Positions 19,789 to 30,285 are shown, counted from the stretch's first letter. The stretch: 64,000 nt of DNA from Nitzschia sp. DOCU1 (GCA_951394045.1 OX595994.1:434001-498000), one strand, 5' to 3'. The notes: generated from the sequence alone by a model not told the origin. Numbers and translations are program-made.

Positions 19789-22145
19789 GGTGGCACTCTC
19801 CAATGGGGATCGTCAACAATCCTCGCAACTGCAGCAATCTTTGCCTCCATGCCGCTGCCATGGCCAACTTGTCCTGTCGGTGGAATTAGATCAACCACAG
19901 CGCCAGCAATAGCTTTGGATGGGGAGATCCGACAAAAGTAGTCAGGCATGTCACGCAGCTTGAAATAGACCTCTAAGGACTTGACAGCATCAAGGGCGGC
20001 ATATTCCTGTTGCTCCCTTGATAGGACAGTTTTGGTCCATTTTGATGATCGAACGGACGGAACTTTCAACATCTTTTCTTGAAGAACAGTGGCCACTAAG
20101 TCGCCAAGACCAACCCTTCCATCAGAAATGACGTTTCGGCTTTTTGCCATCATTGCCAGGTCAACAAATCTCATTTTGTCTGTAACTGATCGAACGTTGA
20201 AATCATCCCCTACATTTTCTATGTCGTTCTTCACCCTCTTACCAGTGAATATAACACTCTCATCCTTAAAAAGTTCCATTAGCCCATCAGGGAGCTTGTC
20301 ATGTCGATGCAGCCGCAGGAGAAGGCATGACAGCTTGCTGGATTGTGTTTTATAGGCTAACTGCAGTAGTGCCACCTTGTCACGACCCTTTGGCGGGAAC
20401 TGAATTTTGGTGCCATACTCGTGCTCCTCGTCAAAGCCAATGATGCGTTCTGAAGCCTCCAGTGTTGCCAAATAGTTACGCAGGAGGTTTACAGCTCGTG
20501 TTATCTCACCACTCGTGGAAAGGAGCTGATAATCAGTAGCATCTAATTGACACACTGGCAAATCATTGTCCTGATATTGCCGAAGAACAAGATTGGGCAT
20601 TTTTGTGTTCATTGCGGTTTCTCGTTCAGCTACAGTAGGGAGCTGTGCAGAGAAAAAGGCGTGATCATCAGTGGGCTTGTCAGTAAAAACATAAGCAGGT
20701 CCTTCCTGGCCATAGGCTGCGATTGTGTCTTTGAACCGTCTGAGAGCCTCGGTCATTTGATCCTGGCCGTCAGTGACGACATGAAACTGTAGTCGCACTT
20801 CCCCAAGTTCATTGGTGGCTGTTACCAACCCACCAAAAACACGACCCCCACGATAGCGACAAAGTTGCTTAGCCTCTTTGTAGGAGACGTCCCACCGTAG
20901 TATCTTGCAGCTGCGCTTCTTCACCTGAATTGCCATGTGTGCTTGACACGTTTTCTGAAATAGCTTGAAAACATGACTCAAGTAGTTAGCGGTTGACTGC
21001 ATACCGCCATAAGCACTGCTCTTGAATTCACTAAACATTGAACATTTTTTTGTTGGGTCCAAGCGCCGCTCTCTGATTATGCGGTACTCGTGCTTGAGCC
21101 ATTTTCTACTGTGATTTTTTCGTGCGAGCTCATTCAAACAGTCACTGAGCTGTTTAGAGCGCACTCCAAAACAATACAGTGGCCTCATAAGATCAATCAA
21201 TGTCATGTCCACCCCACCCTTATGGGTGAGGAATGCGGGGAAATACATGTTTTGCTGGCCCGGCAGTGCTTGGAGGATCAGTTGAGAGTTACCAATCCAA
21301 CTGAAAGTTGGAGGGTCATTTCTGGCAGCTACGGATAGTTCTTCTACCTGGCTATCAAGAACAAGCATACCAGAAACAGCTTCCAGCTTTTTGTTTTCTT
21401 CATTGATTTGTTTGGCTTCCTCTTGACAACGAAGACATATATACCGACGTGATATAATGTGGTAGGGTTCATACAATCCAAGAACAGTGCGAGATAAATG
21501 CTCCTCAGATCCACGCATACCATGGGTGGAAACATGGTTTCCGCATCCATTAGGACACAGAAATGTACCAAATCGTTTGTCAGGTAGCCATATAAAGATA
21601 TCACGATAGTAGCCTTCATCACTACCGGCTATCTCAAGCTTCTTGCACAATGCAGAAGCTTGATGTGCCCGGATCCACCAATTCCCGCCTTTTATCGTTG
21701 CCAACAGCCATCTGTCGAGTACTTCTTGGGATGTTTTGTTGAGTTCTTTGGAGAGACGTTCATAAATTGCTTGAATAAATAGTGACATGGGACTTGCACC
21801 ATCTTCTTCCAGATCTTCAAAAATTTGTTCAATTTCAGTCTCCGACAATTCCTCATCTTCATGGTCTTGAAGAAGTTGTTCCTCGGTGTCAGCATCACAG
21901 GTGGACAACATGGAGTCCTTGTGTTTGTCGCCATCATATAAGAAGCAATCCTCTCGGACTATTTCTTCTATTGGGGCTACCGGTGCTGCTCCAACATCTT
22001 GTTCGGGTATGCCACTCTGCAGAAAGGCACGCATTGAAGTTTGCTGCTTTTGCTTGTTTTTCTTATCTGCATCTCGCTTGGCCTGTGCCAATTTCTTCTC
22101 ATCGTCTGTCTTTTTAGTGCCATAAGGGCGTCCAGACCGTGGCAT
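19789..22145 (-). pseudogene. Transposase, N-terminal part with exonuclease domain (copy 2)
   Basis: Same translation as 9015-11371: zinc ribbon, two DDE aspartates and a complete DEDDy exonuclease, cut off by the Copia insertion. If translated from the interrupted gene it would give a product of about 796 residues with an LTR-encoded tail, keeping the zinc ribbon and exonuclease but lacking the candidate third catalytic residue. Such a product might bind ends without cutting; this is inference. Confidence 0.8.
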
Positions 22146-22304
22146 GGTGGATGGAGATTGATTATAGTGGATGGAGATTGGGTAAGGTAGTCAACAATGA
22201 ATTGTGTAGACGAGGAGACGAGTTGAATTGCATTTGTGGCTCGGCGTCGTGGTAACCCGGATGTACGGCGCGTTTTCGACTCGCGTCGCTCGTCGAATTA
22301 ATTT
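22146..22304. promoter_or_regulatory. Transposase 5' region, copy 2, with 26-bp extra segment
   Basis: It has the same gtggatggagattg direct repeats as copy 1 plus a CG-rich 26 bp at 22265-22290. The extra segment ends in a repeat of cgtcg, so copy 1 may have lost it by microhomology. Confidence 0.5.
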
Positions 22305-22338
22305 TCCCAGAAACGTCCACCACTATGGCATAGGTGCC
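22305..22338. repeat. Right TIR, copy 2
   Basis: Same as 11505-11538. Confidence 0.8.
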
Positions 22339-22346
22339 AAAAGATC
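22339..22346. repeat. 8-bp target-site duplication, right (aaaagatc)
   Basis: Exact partner of 763-770, about 130 bp upstream of the next gene. Confidence 0.85.
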
Positions 22347-22476
22347 TGGTGTCATCATCGCACACTTCCGACTACACACCTATTAAGGTACTCTTGTTGC
22401 TATCCAATCCCAGGCTCCCAGCTCAGAAAGCTCATTGTCATGTCCATTTCGCTCAGCATAGCATTCCGGGTGCATC

Positions 22477-23436
22477 ATGTTCCACTTTGGTATCACAGCT
22501 CGCTGCAAGAAAGTGTTGTTGGTGCTTCACGCACAAGTACTGTGTCGCGCCGCGTCGTCATGGGCATTGCAGTCTCCACATTTCCTGACGTCGTTTGCGA
22601 CGTTGGAAAGGGACGGTCACTTGAGGGCTATCATCAAGAATCATCCACTCGATAAGGCCTGTGTGATGGGTAATTCCCTTGCAAGGACTCGACCGTGCGA
22701 AAACCTATTTTATGCTGGCACTGGAACGGCCTTTAGATTACGAGGAGGCGCAAGTGCCGAGGATTTTGTTGGCGATGCTTACAACTGGTGCAATCACCTT
22801 GGTGCTCCAGCTGCTCTTATTGCTGGAGCCGTTATTGCGACATTGTACGAGAAACACCGCGATGGGAGCCTCGAGCTACGCAAGGGCGACTCCGCCTATG
22901 TCATGGCTGCAAAAAAGATGACCAATCTTTTGTTGCTAAGCGCTTTCGCCTTTCAAATTGTTTCTATATTTGTCACAACTGTGACAGGAACCATGCTGAG
23001 GAGCCGTGACTTCACGTCAACAACTACGACCGCCTACAGTGCAATGTCGTTCTTGAGGGAACATTTTGAATTCGAGTTCTTGACATCGCGTTTGAGTTTC
23101 ATGCAAGGTTTGGTGAACTGGCTAGCTGGTGTGGCATTGGAGCACACTATTCCAAGGAGAGGACAAGGTGATGCAGCCAGGAAAATGGATCAATTTGTAG
23201 CAGCGTCCCTGGGAACTCTGACCGTCTTGCTACTGAGCTTTTATAACTCTCATTTGACTTTCTATGGAAACTACTGGCAGATGGTACTTCGATGGACGTA
23301 CTTGACGGCGCACAGATACCTGGGCCAGTTTCGACCTTTGAGTTTCATTTACATTCCAGGGGCCATGTTTTCAATTTACAAGGGGATCTTGGCGTGGCAA
23401 GAGGGCGCATATTCGGAGGACATTGATGACAACTAG
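22477..23436 (+). CDS. Unknown multi-pass membrane protein (copy B)
   Basis: An open frame of 319 codons ends at TAG 23434-23436. I do not recognise the family. About four or five hydrophobic segments are visible, including NLLLLSAFAFQIVSIFV and LGTLTVLLLSF, then the C-terminal segment shared with copy A. FRLRGGAS near residue 90 resembles the junction after a targeting presequence. The start is uncertain: ATG 22477 opens the frame, but a second frame open from ATG 22440 overlaps it and an unseen intron could join them; a later ATG before GNSLARTRP is also possible. The transposon dimer is inserted about 130 bp upstream and may have replaced or separated its promoter. It is convergent with the SulP permease downstream. 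Confidence 0.55.
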   Translation: MFHFGITARCKKVLLVLHAQVLCRAASSWALQSPHFLTSFATLERDGHLRAIIKNHPLDKACVMGNSLARTRPCENLFYAGTGTAFRLRGGASAEDFVGDAYNWCNHLGAPAALIAGAVIATLYEKHRDGSLELRKGDSAYVMAAKKMTNLLLLSAFAFQIVSIFVTTVTGTMLRSRDFTSTTTTAYSAMSFLREHFEFEFLTSRLSFMQGLVNWLAGVALEHTIPRRGQGDAARKMDQFVAASLGTLTVLLLSFYNSHLTFYGNYWQMVLRWTYLTAHRYLGQFRPLSFIYIPGAMFSIYKGILAWQEGAYSEDIDDN

Positions 23437-23497
23437 CTATCCAGCGAGCTGGCGCATATTCGTAGGACATTGATGACAACTAGCTATCCAGCGAGCT
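23404..23497. repeat. 47-bp tandem duplication across the stop codon
   Basis: Two adjacent 47-bp units (23404-23450 and 23451-23497) differ at one base. The first contains the gene's last codons and TAG; the second puts a copy of the same coding tail in the 3' UTR. Copy A at 1-430 has one unit only. Confidence 0.9.
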
Positions 23498-23602
23498 ACT
23501 TAGATATGCACGTGGGCCAGAAGTATAGATTAAGGTTAGCGTTAAGGAAAGATAGCGCAAGATGTTAGCTATGAACTAATTCGTATAAAAAACATTCGAT
23601 AG

Positions 23603-25133
23603 CTATTCCTTCTTTTCCTTCTTCGCGTTGAATGGACTCAGAACCAAGTGAATTGCAAGGCCCAGTCCAAACCCTAGAGTCGGAGAGGCGACCGAAGTAA
23701 GGATTCCCGTGGCCCAACCCGTCACCATGTCCAGGCCACGGAGCTTCAACAAGTCTTTGGGGATACATACACCCTCGATCACGGCACTCGCAATCACGGC
23801 GCTCAGTGCCGCCATTGGCGTAGGCGTCATGATGCTCATGTACGGGAGCATAAAGACCCAAATCATGGCAGTAAAAATGCATGCAAGCTGTGATGTCGTT
23901 CCCGTCATTCTGGAAACTAGCGAACGCGACATACTTCCCGAGACGGGTGCCGACCCCACCAAAGCAGCGGCTCCGCAGGCAGCTCCTTGTGCAATCAGTT
24001 CCCGGGGAGCGCTCCAAGCAATACCATTCTCGGTCTCAAAGCCCGACGCGATACCCATGATGGACAAAAAGTTGACGGCCGCAAAAAGAGAAGCAGAAAT
24101 AAATAGAATGGGGTATCCTCCAAAGCGCTCCGCAATCGGAGCATCGAGTACCTTTTGCATGTCCAAAAGTTCTAGGGGCACTACAATTGGTCCAATCTTC
24201 ATTCCGGCGTCCATGTCCACTGGAATTTCGCCTACCACCCCACCACTGTAATCGTAGTTCATACTATACAAGGTTGCCACCGCTGTCAGAATAATCACCT
24301 CTGTGCCTGGTGGAAGGAATTTAGGCAGCAAATTCTTGCCATTCATGACAAACCACGTTCCGATCATAAAGAGTATCGACGCATCGAGCGCCCATTCCAT
24401 AGGATGTGTAACGGCATAGAATACGTTGGTAACATTAATAGCTCCCGTCGCCGCTGGAACCTTTGCCTTGAGTTCTTTAACAATCACCCCCCATACATCG
24501 GACTTGGCAACCAACGCCTTGACTTCCTTGTTTCCCGCGGCAAACAATCCATTGGGCAAAGCCGAAACCAACACTCCAACGGCACAACCCCACTTGAAAC
24601 CACTTCGCACGGGCTTGGGAACGCTTTGGGCCAACTTTCCAAACCCCACCAGTGCCAAAAATACAGAGGCGATACCAATCCACAGCGAGTATGCTGCCAC
24701 CAGTTCAACATAGGCTTCTTCTCCATGCTCTTGCAGATACGATTCCCCGTCCAAATCTGATTTGGCCATGAGCGCTGTAATCGAAGTAACCCCTGAATTC
24801 ATCAGGGGCGACCCCGTTGTCAGACCCCAGGCCAATAGGGTTGGTCCCGCAGTGGAAAGACCGCGATAGCCAGCATAACCAACGGTGTCGGCATACGCTA
24901 TCAGCTGTGCGGTGAGGTAAGAAATTAGCAGGAATTTTGTCACAGATTACACATGGATAGGGCAACACGAAGCAGCTCACCTGCGGTACCGACGTGGCTG
25001 CCATGATGGCGCCACTAATGAGATCACGAATTGGGCTGTGGGAAGGAATAAAAGCGAAGAAGACGGCGACCAGTGAGGAATCGTCGTTCGAAAACTTGAC
25101 CCAAATGAAAGGTAAATAGCTACAGCCTGTCAT
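23603..25133 (-). CDS. SulP/SLC26-type anion permease, no STAS domain
   Basis: Two exons (25133-24981 and 24904-23603) flank a 76-nt GT-AG intron (24905-24980), giving 484 residues. The junction restores the SulP signature DLISGAIMAA-TSVPQLIAYAD (first transmembrane segment), followed by many hydrophobic helices and the family-typical SGSMSRSLVSRMTGTTSQ region. The start ATG 25133 puts LPFIWVKF before it, like the short N-terminus of SulP proteins. The C-terminus ends just after the last helix in KKEKKE, so the cytosolic STAS domain of most SulP transporters is absent. It probably carries sulfate or another anion across a membrane; substrate and membrane cannot be read from sequence. A truncated duplicate is at 314-416. 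Confidence 0.75.
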
Positions 25134-25361
25134 TCTGAAGAACTCACTTGAATGTCGGCCTTCCCATGGTAAACTGTAAACAATAAGAAACTTTCGGAAC
25201 TAAAAACAGTGTCGTTCCAGCAGGTACCTTGTTGGATGCCTCATTCCGCCTCTCCCAACACTTGTTTGTCATCGTGTCAGATTATTGCTCATTTTTTGAT
25301 GGGCGCTCAATCTCGCCACGTGGAAGCATGCTTACCAATATGCGCAAGCCAAAAAAGAATG

Positions 25362-25433
25362 GGTCCACTCCGGGAATCGAACCCGGGACCTCATCCACCC
25401 TAAAGATGAATCATACCCCTAGACCAAGTGGAC
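25362..25433 (-). tRNA. tRNA-Pro (AGG)
   Basis: The minus strand folds as a cloverleaf: acceptor GTCCACT pairs with AGTGGAC; the D arm contains TGGTCTAGGGGTATGAT; the anticodon stem CATCT/GGATG encloses loop TTAGGGT with anticodon AGG; the T arm has GGTTCGATTCC in a CCGGG/CCCGG stem. The discriminator base is C. No intron; CCA is not encoded. 72 nt, normal for eukaryotic tRNA-Pro. Confidence 0.95.
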
Positions 25434-25510
25434 TTGCACGCAAATTTCATGGAAATAAGCAACATAAAATCAACTACATGAATCCTTCCGGCTGCTTCCC
25501 GTCACTCTCT

Positions 25511-25800
25511 GGGACACCAACGAAAATACCGCATGTTGCTAATTTTGGCGATACGGAGCGACAGACAGATCTCACCGCGGTAGGGCCAAGGGGAAAGGGG
25601 GCATCCAGGCGCGCAAGACGAATTTTCGAGTACCGCAACGGATACAGGATCAGTTTTGGTTGGTCAGTTTGAATGTGTAACGACATCATTTACTTATAGG
25701 ACATAATCTATTTAATATATGCCTTTTGAATTCCGCGAGCACGTCGGTCATTCAACGAATCGCCAGATCACCCCTTAAAGATGAAAGCCTCCCTGGCGAC
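25511..25800 (+). repeat. 290-bp inverted repeat, left arm
   Basis: It begins GGGACACCAACG and matches the inverse of 28471-28760 with two mismatches (25650, 25702). The pair flanks the surface-protein gene at 26436-28268. No direct duplication was found outside the arms (tcactctct on the left, tgtccggtc on the right). Confidence 0.9.
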
Positions 25801-26435
25801 ATGGCTGGGGGAATTGGCGGGAGTCGGGGGGAATTGGCGGGAAATTCCCGCCAATTCCCCCCGACTCCCCCCGACTCCCGCCAAAAAGTCATGCCGCGCC
25901 TGCCAGGCAGAGTCGCGAGCGTGGCGAGACGGACGGCTTGCTTGGGTTTTGGTGCATTGCGATCAACAAAAGTTTCTCATCCATCACAAAAACCATGGCA
26001 AGCAGCAGCAACAACAAAAGGAGAAAGAAGGATGCCTATTTGATCGTTTCCGTTGGTGCAACGAAATGTCTCGCCTAAATTGTCTACTTCGTAATAACAT
26101 TATGCGGTACTATCCAGCTCGAGGCCATGTTTCGAGTCATAAAGGGATTTAAGAGTCGTGCGGATGAGTCCGGATTAGGCAGTTGAGCAACCCGTCGCCA
26201 TAAATAGTATTGGCACCATACCTGTGATAGTGCAAATAAGATAAAGGAATGAAGTCGGCGGCATGTTCTGTGGGGTTCCGCCAAAGGATGACGCCATTGC
26301 TAACTGCAATAGAGATCTACCGGTAGCTAATAGCAATAGATATTACTACAATAGCTCGTTCGGAAATCTAACCCTTTATTTTAGCTTCTGAGGAAATGCA
26401 AAGACCGCGGCAGTGGTACACTGCAACTGCTACTA
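25801..26435. other. Gene-free stretch inside inverted repeat, with perfect hairpin
   Basis: It holds GGGGGAATTGGCGGG-type repeats and, at 25819-25869, a perfect 25-bp stem with a 1-nt loop. Related C-rich sequence continues from the right arm (28440-28470). The rest shows no gene; it includes the 3' region of the minus-strand gene. Confidence 0.7.
25819..25869. repeat. Perfect 25-bp hairpin, 1-nt loop
   Basis: 25819-25843 pairs fully with 25845-25869 around A25844. It is G-rich on one arm and C-rich on the other. Confidence 0.9.
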
Positions 26436-28268
26436 TTAGAGAGCAATGGAAACCACAACAGCGGCAGCATCTGCTACAGTTGCTACAAACGTCTCCCCGG
26501 AGACCACATGAATAGCGCCGGACTTGGCAGGCTCTGGAGCGGATGTTTCAGCCTGAGGTGGTTGAGTCGTCAAAGTAGTGTTTGAGTCTTCAACCTCAGT
26601 TTCGGCAGTTGTTGGCGCAGTTGTGGATTCGGGTACCGGAGCTCGGGTGGGAGCAGCTGTCGCAGGTGGACGCTCCCCGGGCAACAAATAGTCAGGCGCA
26701 AAGACGCTTTGAATGACACTCGTACATGCCCAGCCTTGCTTAGTATATTCATCAGCCATCCAAGAACCATCGCCACCTTGCAAATAAACTTGTGATTGGC
26801 CTGGACTACAGGATAAACCCAAGCACGAAGGATAGTTGCGCGAGTACATCTGCAAGCCGCGAGCTTCGTCGGCCTTTGTACAAGTTGTCAAAACAGTGCT
26901 AGTCACAAACTGCCCACCAGATTGCTGACACATGATGTTGTACGGAACGTCGCTTTCGGTTTGAAGGAAAGTAAGCCAATCAAAATCGCACGTCAAGGTG
27001 TCTGTACTGGATGTGCAAATTTGTCGCAGATCCACAGAAGTGTATTCCTTGAACTTTTGACGAACTCGTTCACGTTCATTGTACATGGCGATGCTTGTAC
27101 TCAACGTGTTGGATGTCGAGGCACATTCTTCTGTAACTTGAAACGACGACGGCAAGGTACCATCAGGTTGATAACCATCTACATTGCCCACCCCTGCCAA
27201 GAGATTGACTTTACGATAAACGCATTGGACATCATTTTCATATTCTTGCTCCATGGCTGCACGCAACCATTCCATGTCGTCACCAAGAACTTGTTTGAGA
27301 TCTTCTGCGTTGCAAGATGCGGCCCTACATGCCGGCTTGTTATAGAAAGATCGTTCGTAAACAGTGTCATCGCCTTCTGCCATGGATTCGCAATGCACGG
27401 TGAAGATTTCTTCCACAAACATGCCGCCGTTCTCTTCACAAATTTGTCTCATGACGCTCGTACCATTAGCTTCTTCGTCCGTCGATTTTTCAGCAAACTC
27501 AACGACTTCGCACCCTGATGACGAATCGAAGGTAGGTTCGAGTTGTCGTCGTTGTCGTCGTCGGATATTGGCATCGCTGGTTGCAATGTCTGCTTGCGAG
27601 GCATTCCATGATAGGTCGGGTTTGCACTGGTACTGAAAAGAGCCATCGATATCGGGATGCATTTCGAGCGCCCATGTTTCCCGTTGGACGTCATAGTTCT
27701 GCAGCTGTTCCTGAATAGCCGAGGTTTGATTTAACAAAATGCTTCTAGAAAGGCAATCGCCACCTGTCGCTGCCACAGTAGGCGCTGGGGTCTGCGTAGG
27801 AGATCCGGTGGGTGGAAACGACGACGTTGGGGCTGGCGAGATTGTGGGTGGTGGACTTGGTGCAAAGTCCTCTATTCGAAGCGCCAGAACCGTGCAGTCC
27901 CAATCGGTACTATCCATCAAAAAGGGTCTCATGGCTTGGTCCAAAGCACTCTCGTTTTCTAGTTGCTCCAAAGTGCAACTTTTCGAAAAGCAAAATGGAT
28001 CTGCCAGTACCGAAACGAGCATGGGAACTTGGCCGGACTGTTGACATGCCAATGTATATTCCATTTGCATGTAGACGCCATTCAATTCCCCACATTTTTC
28101 TTCGAATGGAAATGGTGCCAGACCAAAATCTGCGTTGCACTTTTGGTATGTGTCGGCAGTCTCAAATACATTATCAGTGTCTTGCGATTCCACGCAAGTC
28201 GCTTTCATATTATTGGGAACTTGTGACAATGCAGAAGTTGCTTCAGGATCCCCCGTCAAGTCTGCCAT
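26436..28268 (-). CDS. Cysteine-rich, Thr/Pro-rich cell-surface-like protein
   Basis: From ATG 28268 the frame gives 610 residues. Three related Cys-containing modules are visible, ending in similar motifs (DWDCTVLALRIE, NDVQCVYRKVNL, GWACTSVIQSV) and sharing CxxSGxxF-type segments. They are joined by Pro/Ser/Thr linkers (PSPPPTISPAPTSS and a second one near the C-terminus). A short hydrophobic C-terminus (VADAAAVVVSIAL) could be a GPI-anchor signal. The composition suggests a secreted or wall protein, but no signal peptide precedes the ATG: the frame upstream extends 11 codons by non-ATG triplets and then hits TGA. A spliced first exon, or loss of the 5' end when the inverted repeat formed, would explain this. 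The function is unknown. It lies wholly between the 290-bp arms. Confidence 0.6.
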   Translation of the reverse strand: MADLTGDPEATSALSQVPNNMKATCVESQDTDNVFETADTYQKCNADFGLAPFPFEEKCGELNGVYMQMEYTLACQQSGQVPMLVSVLADPFCFSKSCTLEQLENESALDQAMRPFLMDSTDWDCTVLALRIEDFAPSPPPTISPAPTSSFPPTGSPTQTPAPTVAATGGDCLSRSILLNQTSAIQEQLQNYDVQRETWALEMHPDIDGSFQYQCKPDLSWNASQADIATSDANIRRRQRRQLEPTFDSSSGCEVVEFAEKSTDEEANGTSVMRQICEENGGMFVEEIFTVHCESMAEGDDTVYERSFYNKPACRAASCNAEDLKQVLGDDMEWLRAAMEQEYENDVQCVYRKVNLLAGVGNVDGYQPDGTLPSSFQVTEECASTSNTLSTSIAMYNERERVRQKFKEYTSVDLRQICTSSTDTLTCDFDWLTFLQTESDVPYNIMCQQSGGQFVTSTVLTTCTKADEARGLQMYSRNYPSCLGLSCSPGQSQVYLQGGDGSWMADEYTKQGWACTSVIQSVFAPDYLLPGERPPATAAPTRAPVPESTTAPTTAETEVEDSNTTLTTQPPQAETSAPEPAKSGAIHVVSGETFVATVADAAAVVVSIAL

Positions 28269-28470
28269 GATGGATGTGGTCTGCCCCGTGCCAGCTGACA
28301 ACAGTCATCCTTTGCGGTGATCAACACATCGTGTCCCTGGCATGCCAGTCCATCAAGTCGTTGATGCGTCTGTCGCACCAAGCTCGCCGTGCTCGCAGAG
28401 ATCGCCCGCCCGCCACCCGCATAGCCTCTGCCCTGGGGGAATCGGGGGGAGTCGGGGGGAATTGGCGGGA

Positions 28471-28760
28471 GTCGCCAGGGAGGCTTTCATCTTTAAGGGG
28501 TGATCTGGCGATTCGTTGAATGACCGACGTGCTCGCGGAATTCAAAAGGCATATATTAAATAGATTATTTCCTATAAGTAAATGATGTCGTTACACATTC
28601 AAACTGACCAACCAAAACTGTTCCTGTATCCGTTGCGGTACTCGAAAATTCGTCTTGCGCGCCTGGATGCCCCCTTTCCCCTTGGCCCTACCGCGGTGAG
28701 ATCTGTCTGTCGCTCCGTATCGCCAAAATTAGCAACATGCGGTATTTTCGTTGGTGTCCC
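28471..28760 (-). repeat. 290-bp inverted repeat, right arm
   Basis: Inverse of 25511-25800 at 288 of 290 positions by eye. It lies upstream of the surface-protein gene and 264 bp before the RRM gene start. Confidence 0.9.
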
Positions 28761-29024
28761 TGTCCGGTCATGCTAATCAATTTGTTCTGAACTGCGTCCG
28801 CAAGCAAGTACACGTGGAGCGAAATGTCTTACAGCTGTAGCCTGACGCACGTCGCAGCCAACCATCAATCTTCCACCACATCAAAACCAAAGAAATAACC
28901 GCCTGCTTCCGACAGCCGCCGCTGATCCTTGATTGTTTGCCAACCAAAAGAACAAATATTTTCTGTAGTCGTTCCTGTTGACGACTACCTTCTACGTATT
29001 ATCTTTTTGCAACCCATCGTCATC

Positions 29025-30285
29025 ATGATGTTTCTGAAATCGGCTTTGACCTTGTTCTTGGCGACCAACGCGTCGGCCTTCTTTGTATCCCCTGGTCCCC
29101 GCCACTTTGTCTCTCGTCATGTCGCCTTGAGCGATCCGACCACGTCCAGCGAGGTGCAACCTGAGGGCGAAGACAAGGTTTCCATGGAAGTTGCCGCTCC
29201 AGAAGACGCGGAATCCGCTAACAATGGAAAGCGGGTGTTTCAAGGTGAACGACACACTATTTACGTCGGAAACCTTCCATACGGTATGTTAGCTTTGAGC
29301 CGTTGGGCCCTTTTGTATTGTAGTCGTCCATTGGTATCCGATGAAGCCGTATTTCTAATCTCAAATGTACCGATATCGCTCTTTCAGGAATTACAACGCA
29401 AGAAGTCCAAGACATGTTTGCCGAACATTGTGAGGTAAAATACGTCAGCTTGCCCAGAAATGCGGACACTGACCAAATCAAGGGATTTGCCTTTATTGAT
29501 GTTGGAACTGAAGACGATATTGCAAAGGCCGTCGATGCTCTCAACGGACTGCAGGTTGGCGAGCGCCCACTCCGCGTCTCCAAGTCTCTGGATAAGGATC
29601 AAATAAGGAGCAAGAAGCCAGCTCGCGACGACAAGAACAAGTTGTTTGTCGGAAACCTTCCCTTTAAGGCAACACGCGAAGATATCAGAGATCTCTTTAG
29701 TGAGTTTGGAGAGATTTTGGATGTATTTATTCCTGTTGATTCCGTCGGGGAACCGCGGGGGTTTGCCTTTGTTACATGTTCCGAAGCTGACTTAGAGGCT
29801 GTCAGGGAAGGAACCAACGGAGCCGAATTGCTAGGACGCACTCTTTCTGTCAATTTGCCGCTGAAGCCTGGAGAGAAGGAGCAGAAAAAGACTACCGGTA
29901 TGTTCAAAATGTTTGGCTCGAAACTGGAATGTAAATTCTCGAGGAAACTAATGACAATTTCTCGTATTTAGGACCGTCGGACCGTCAACGCAAAACAAAG
30001 TTATTCGTTGGAAACCTGTCCTTTTACACCAGCGGAGATACGTTGTCGGAAGTCTTTGAGGAGTTCGGAGTTGTGCATGATTGCTACATTCCACAGGACG
30101 TGGAGCGTGGGACCTCTCGTGGTTTTGGGTTTGTTACGATGGACGAAGACGCAGCGAATGAAGCTGTTGAGGCATTGAATGGGTGCGAGCTTGATGGTCG
30201 TATCATTGCTGTCAATGAAGCCCAGGCAAAGCGCAAACAACGACGGGAATACCAAGGTGATGACAGTGATGACTTCCACGCTTAA
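29025..30285 (+). CDS. Plastid-targeted protein with three RNA-recognition motifs
   Basis: Three exons (29025-29283, 29388-29897, 29972-30285; introns 104 and 74 nt, both phase 1 and GTATGTT at the donor) encode 360 residues. The N-terminus is a signal peptide with ASA-FF at the cleavage site, the diatom plastid-entry motif. Three RRMs follow, each with recognisable RNP2 and RNP1: IYVGNLPYG/KGFAFIDV, LFVGNLPFK/RGFAFVTC and LFVGNLSFY/RGFGFVTM. Intron 1 falls inside RNP2 of the first motif. Proteins of this layout bind and stabilise or help process plastid transcripts in plants; that role here is by analogy. The C-terminus is basic then acidic (DDSDDFHA). Confidence 0.85.

Larger units (their letters stand above)
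11545..22338 (-). mobile_element. TIR DNA transposon, copy 2, with nested Copia element
   Basis: This 10794-bp direct repeat of copy 1 is offset by 10774 bp. Differences seen by eye are one substitution in the Copia gene (15335) and a 26-bp insertion (22265-22290). Its right end abuts aaaagatc at 22339-22346, so the 8-bp duplication flanks the dimer, not each copy. The shared internal Copia insertion shows the two copies descend from one Copia-bearing transposon. Confidence 0.85.

Noticed and set aside
11539..22338. Second transposon copy as a pure assembly duplication
   Set aside because: Two sequence differences and a distinct 6-bp junction suggest it is real, though only long reads can settle this.
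25362..25433. Possible intron or second tRNA next to tRNA-Pro
   Set aside because: The cloverleaf is complete without an intron, and no second set of A/B boxes was seen nearby.
25511..28760. Inverted-repeat block as a classical TIR transposon
   Set aside because: No target duplication at the outer edges and no transposase; the enclosed gene is a surface protein.
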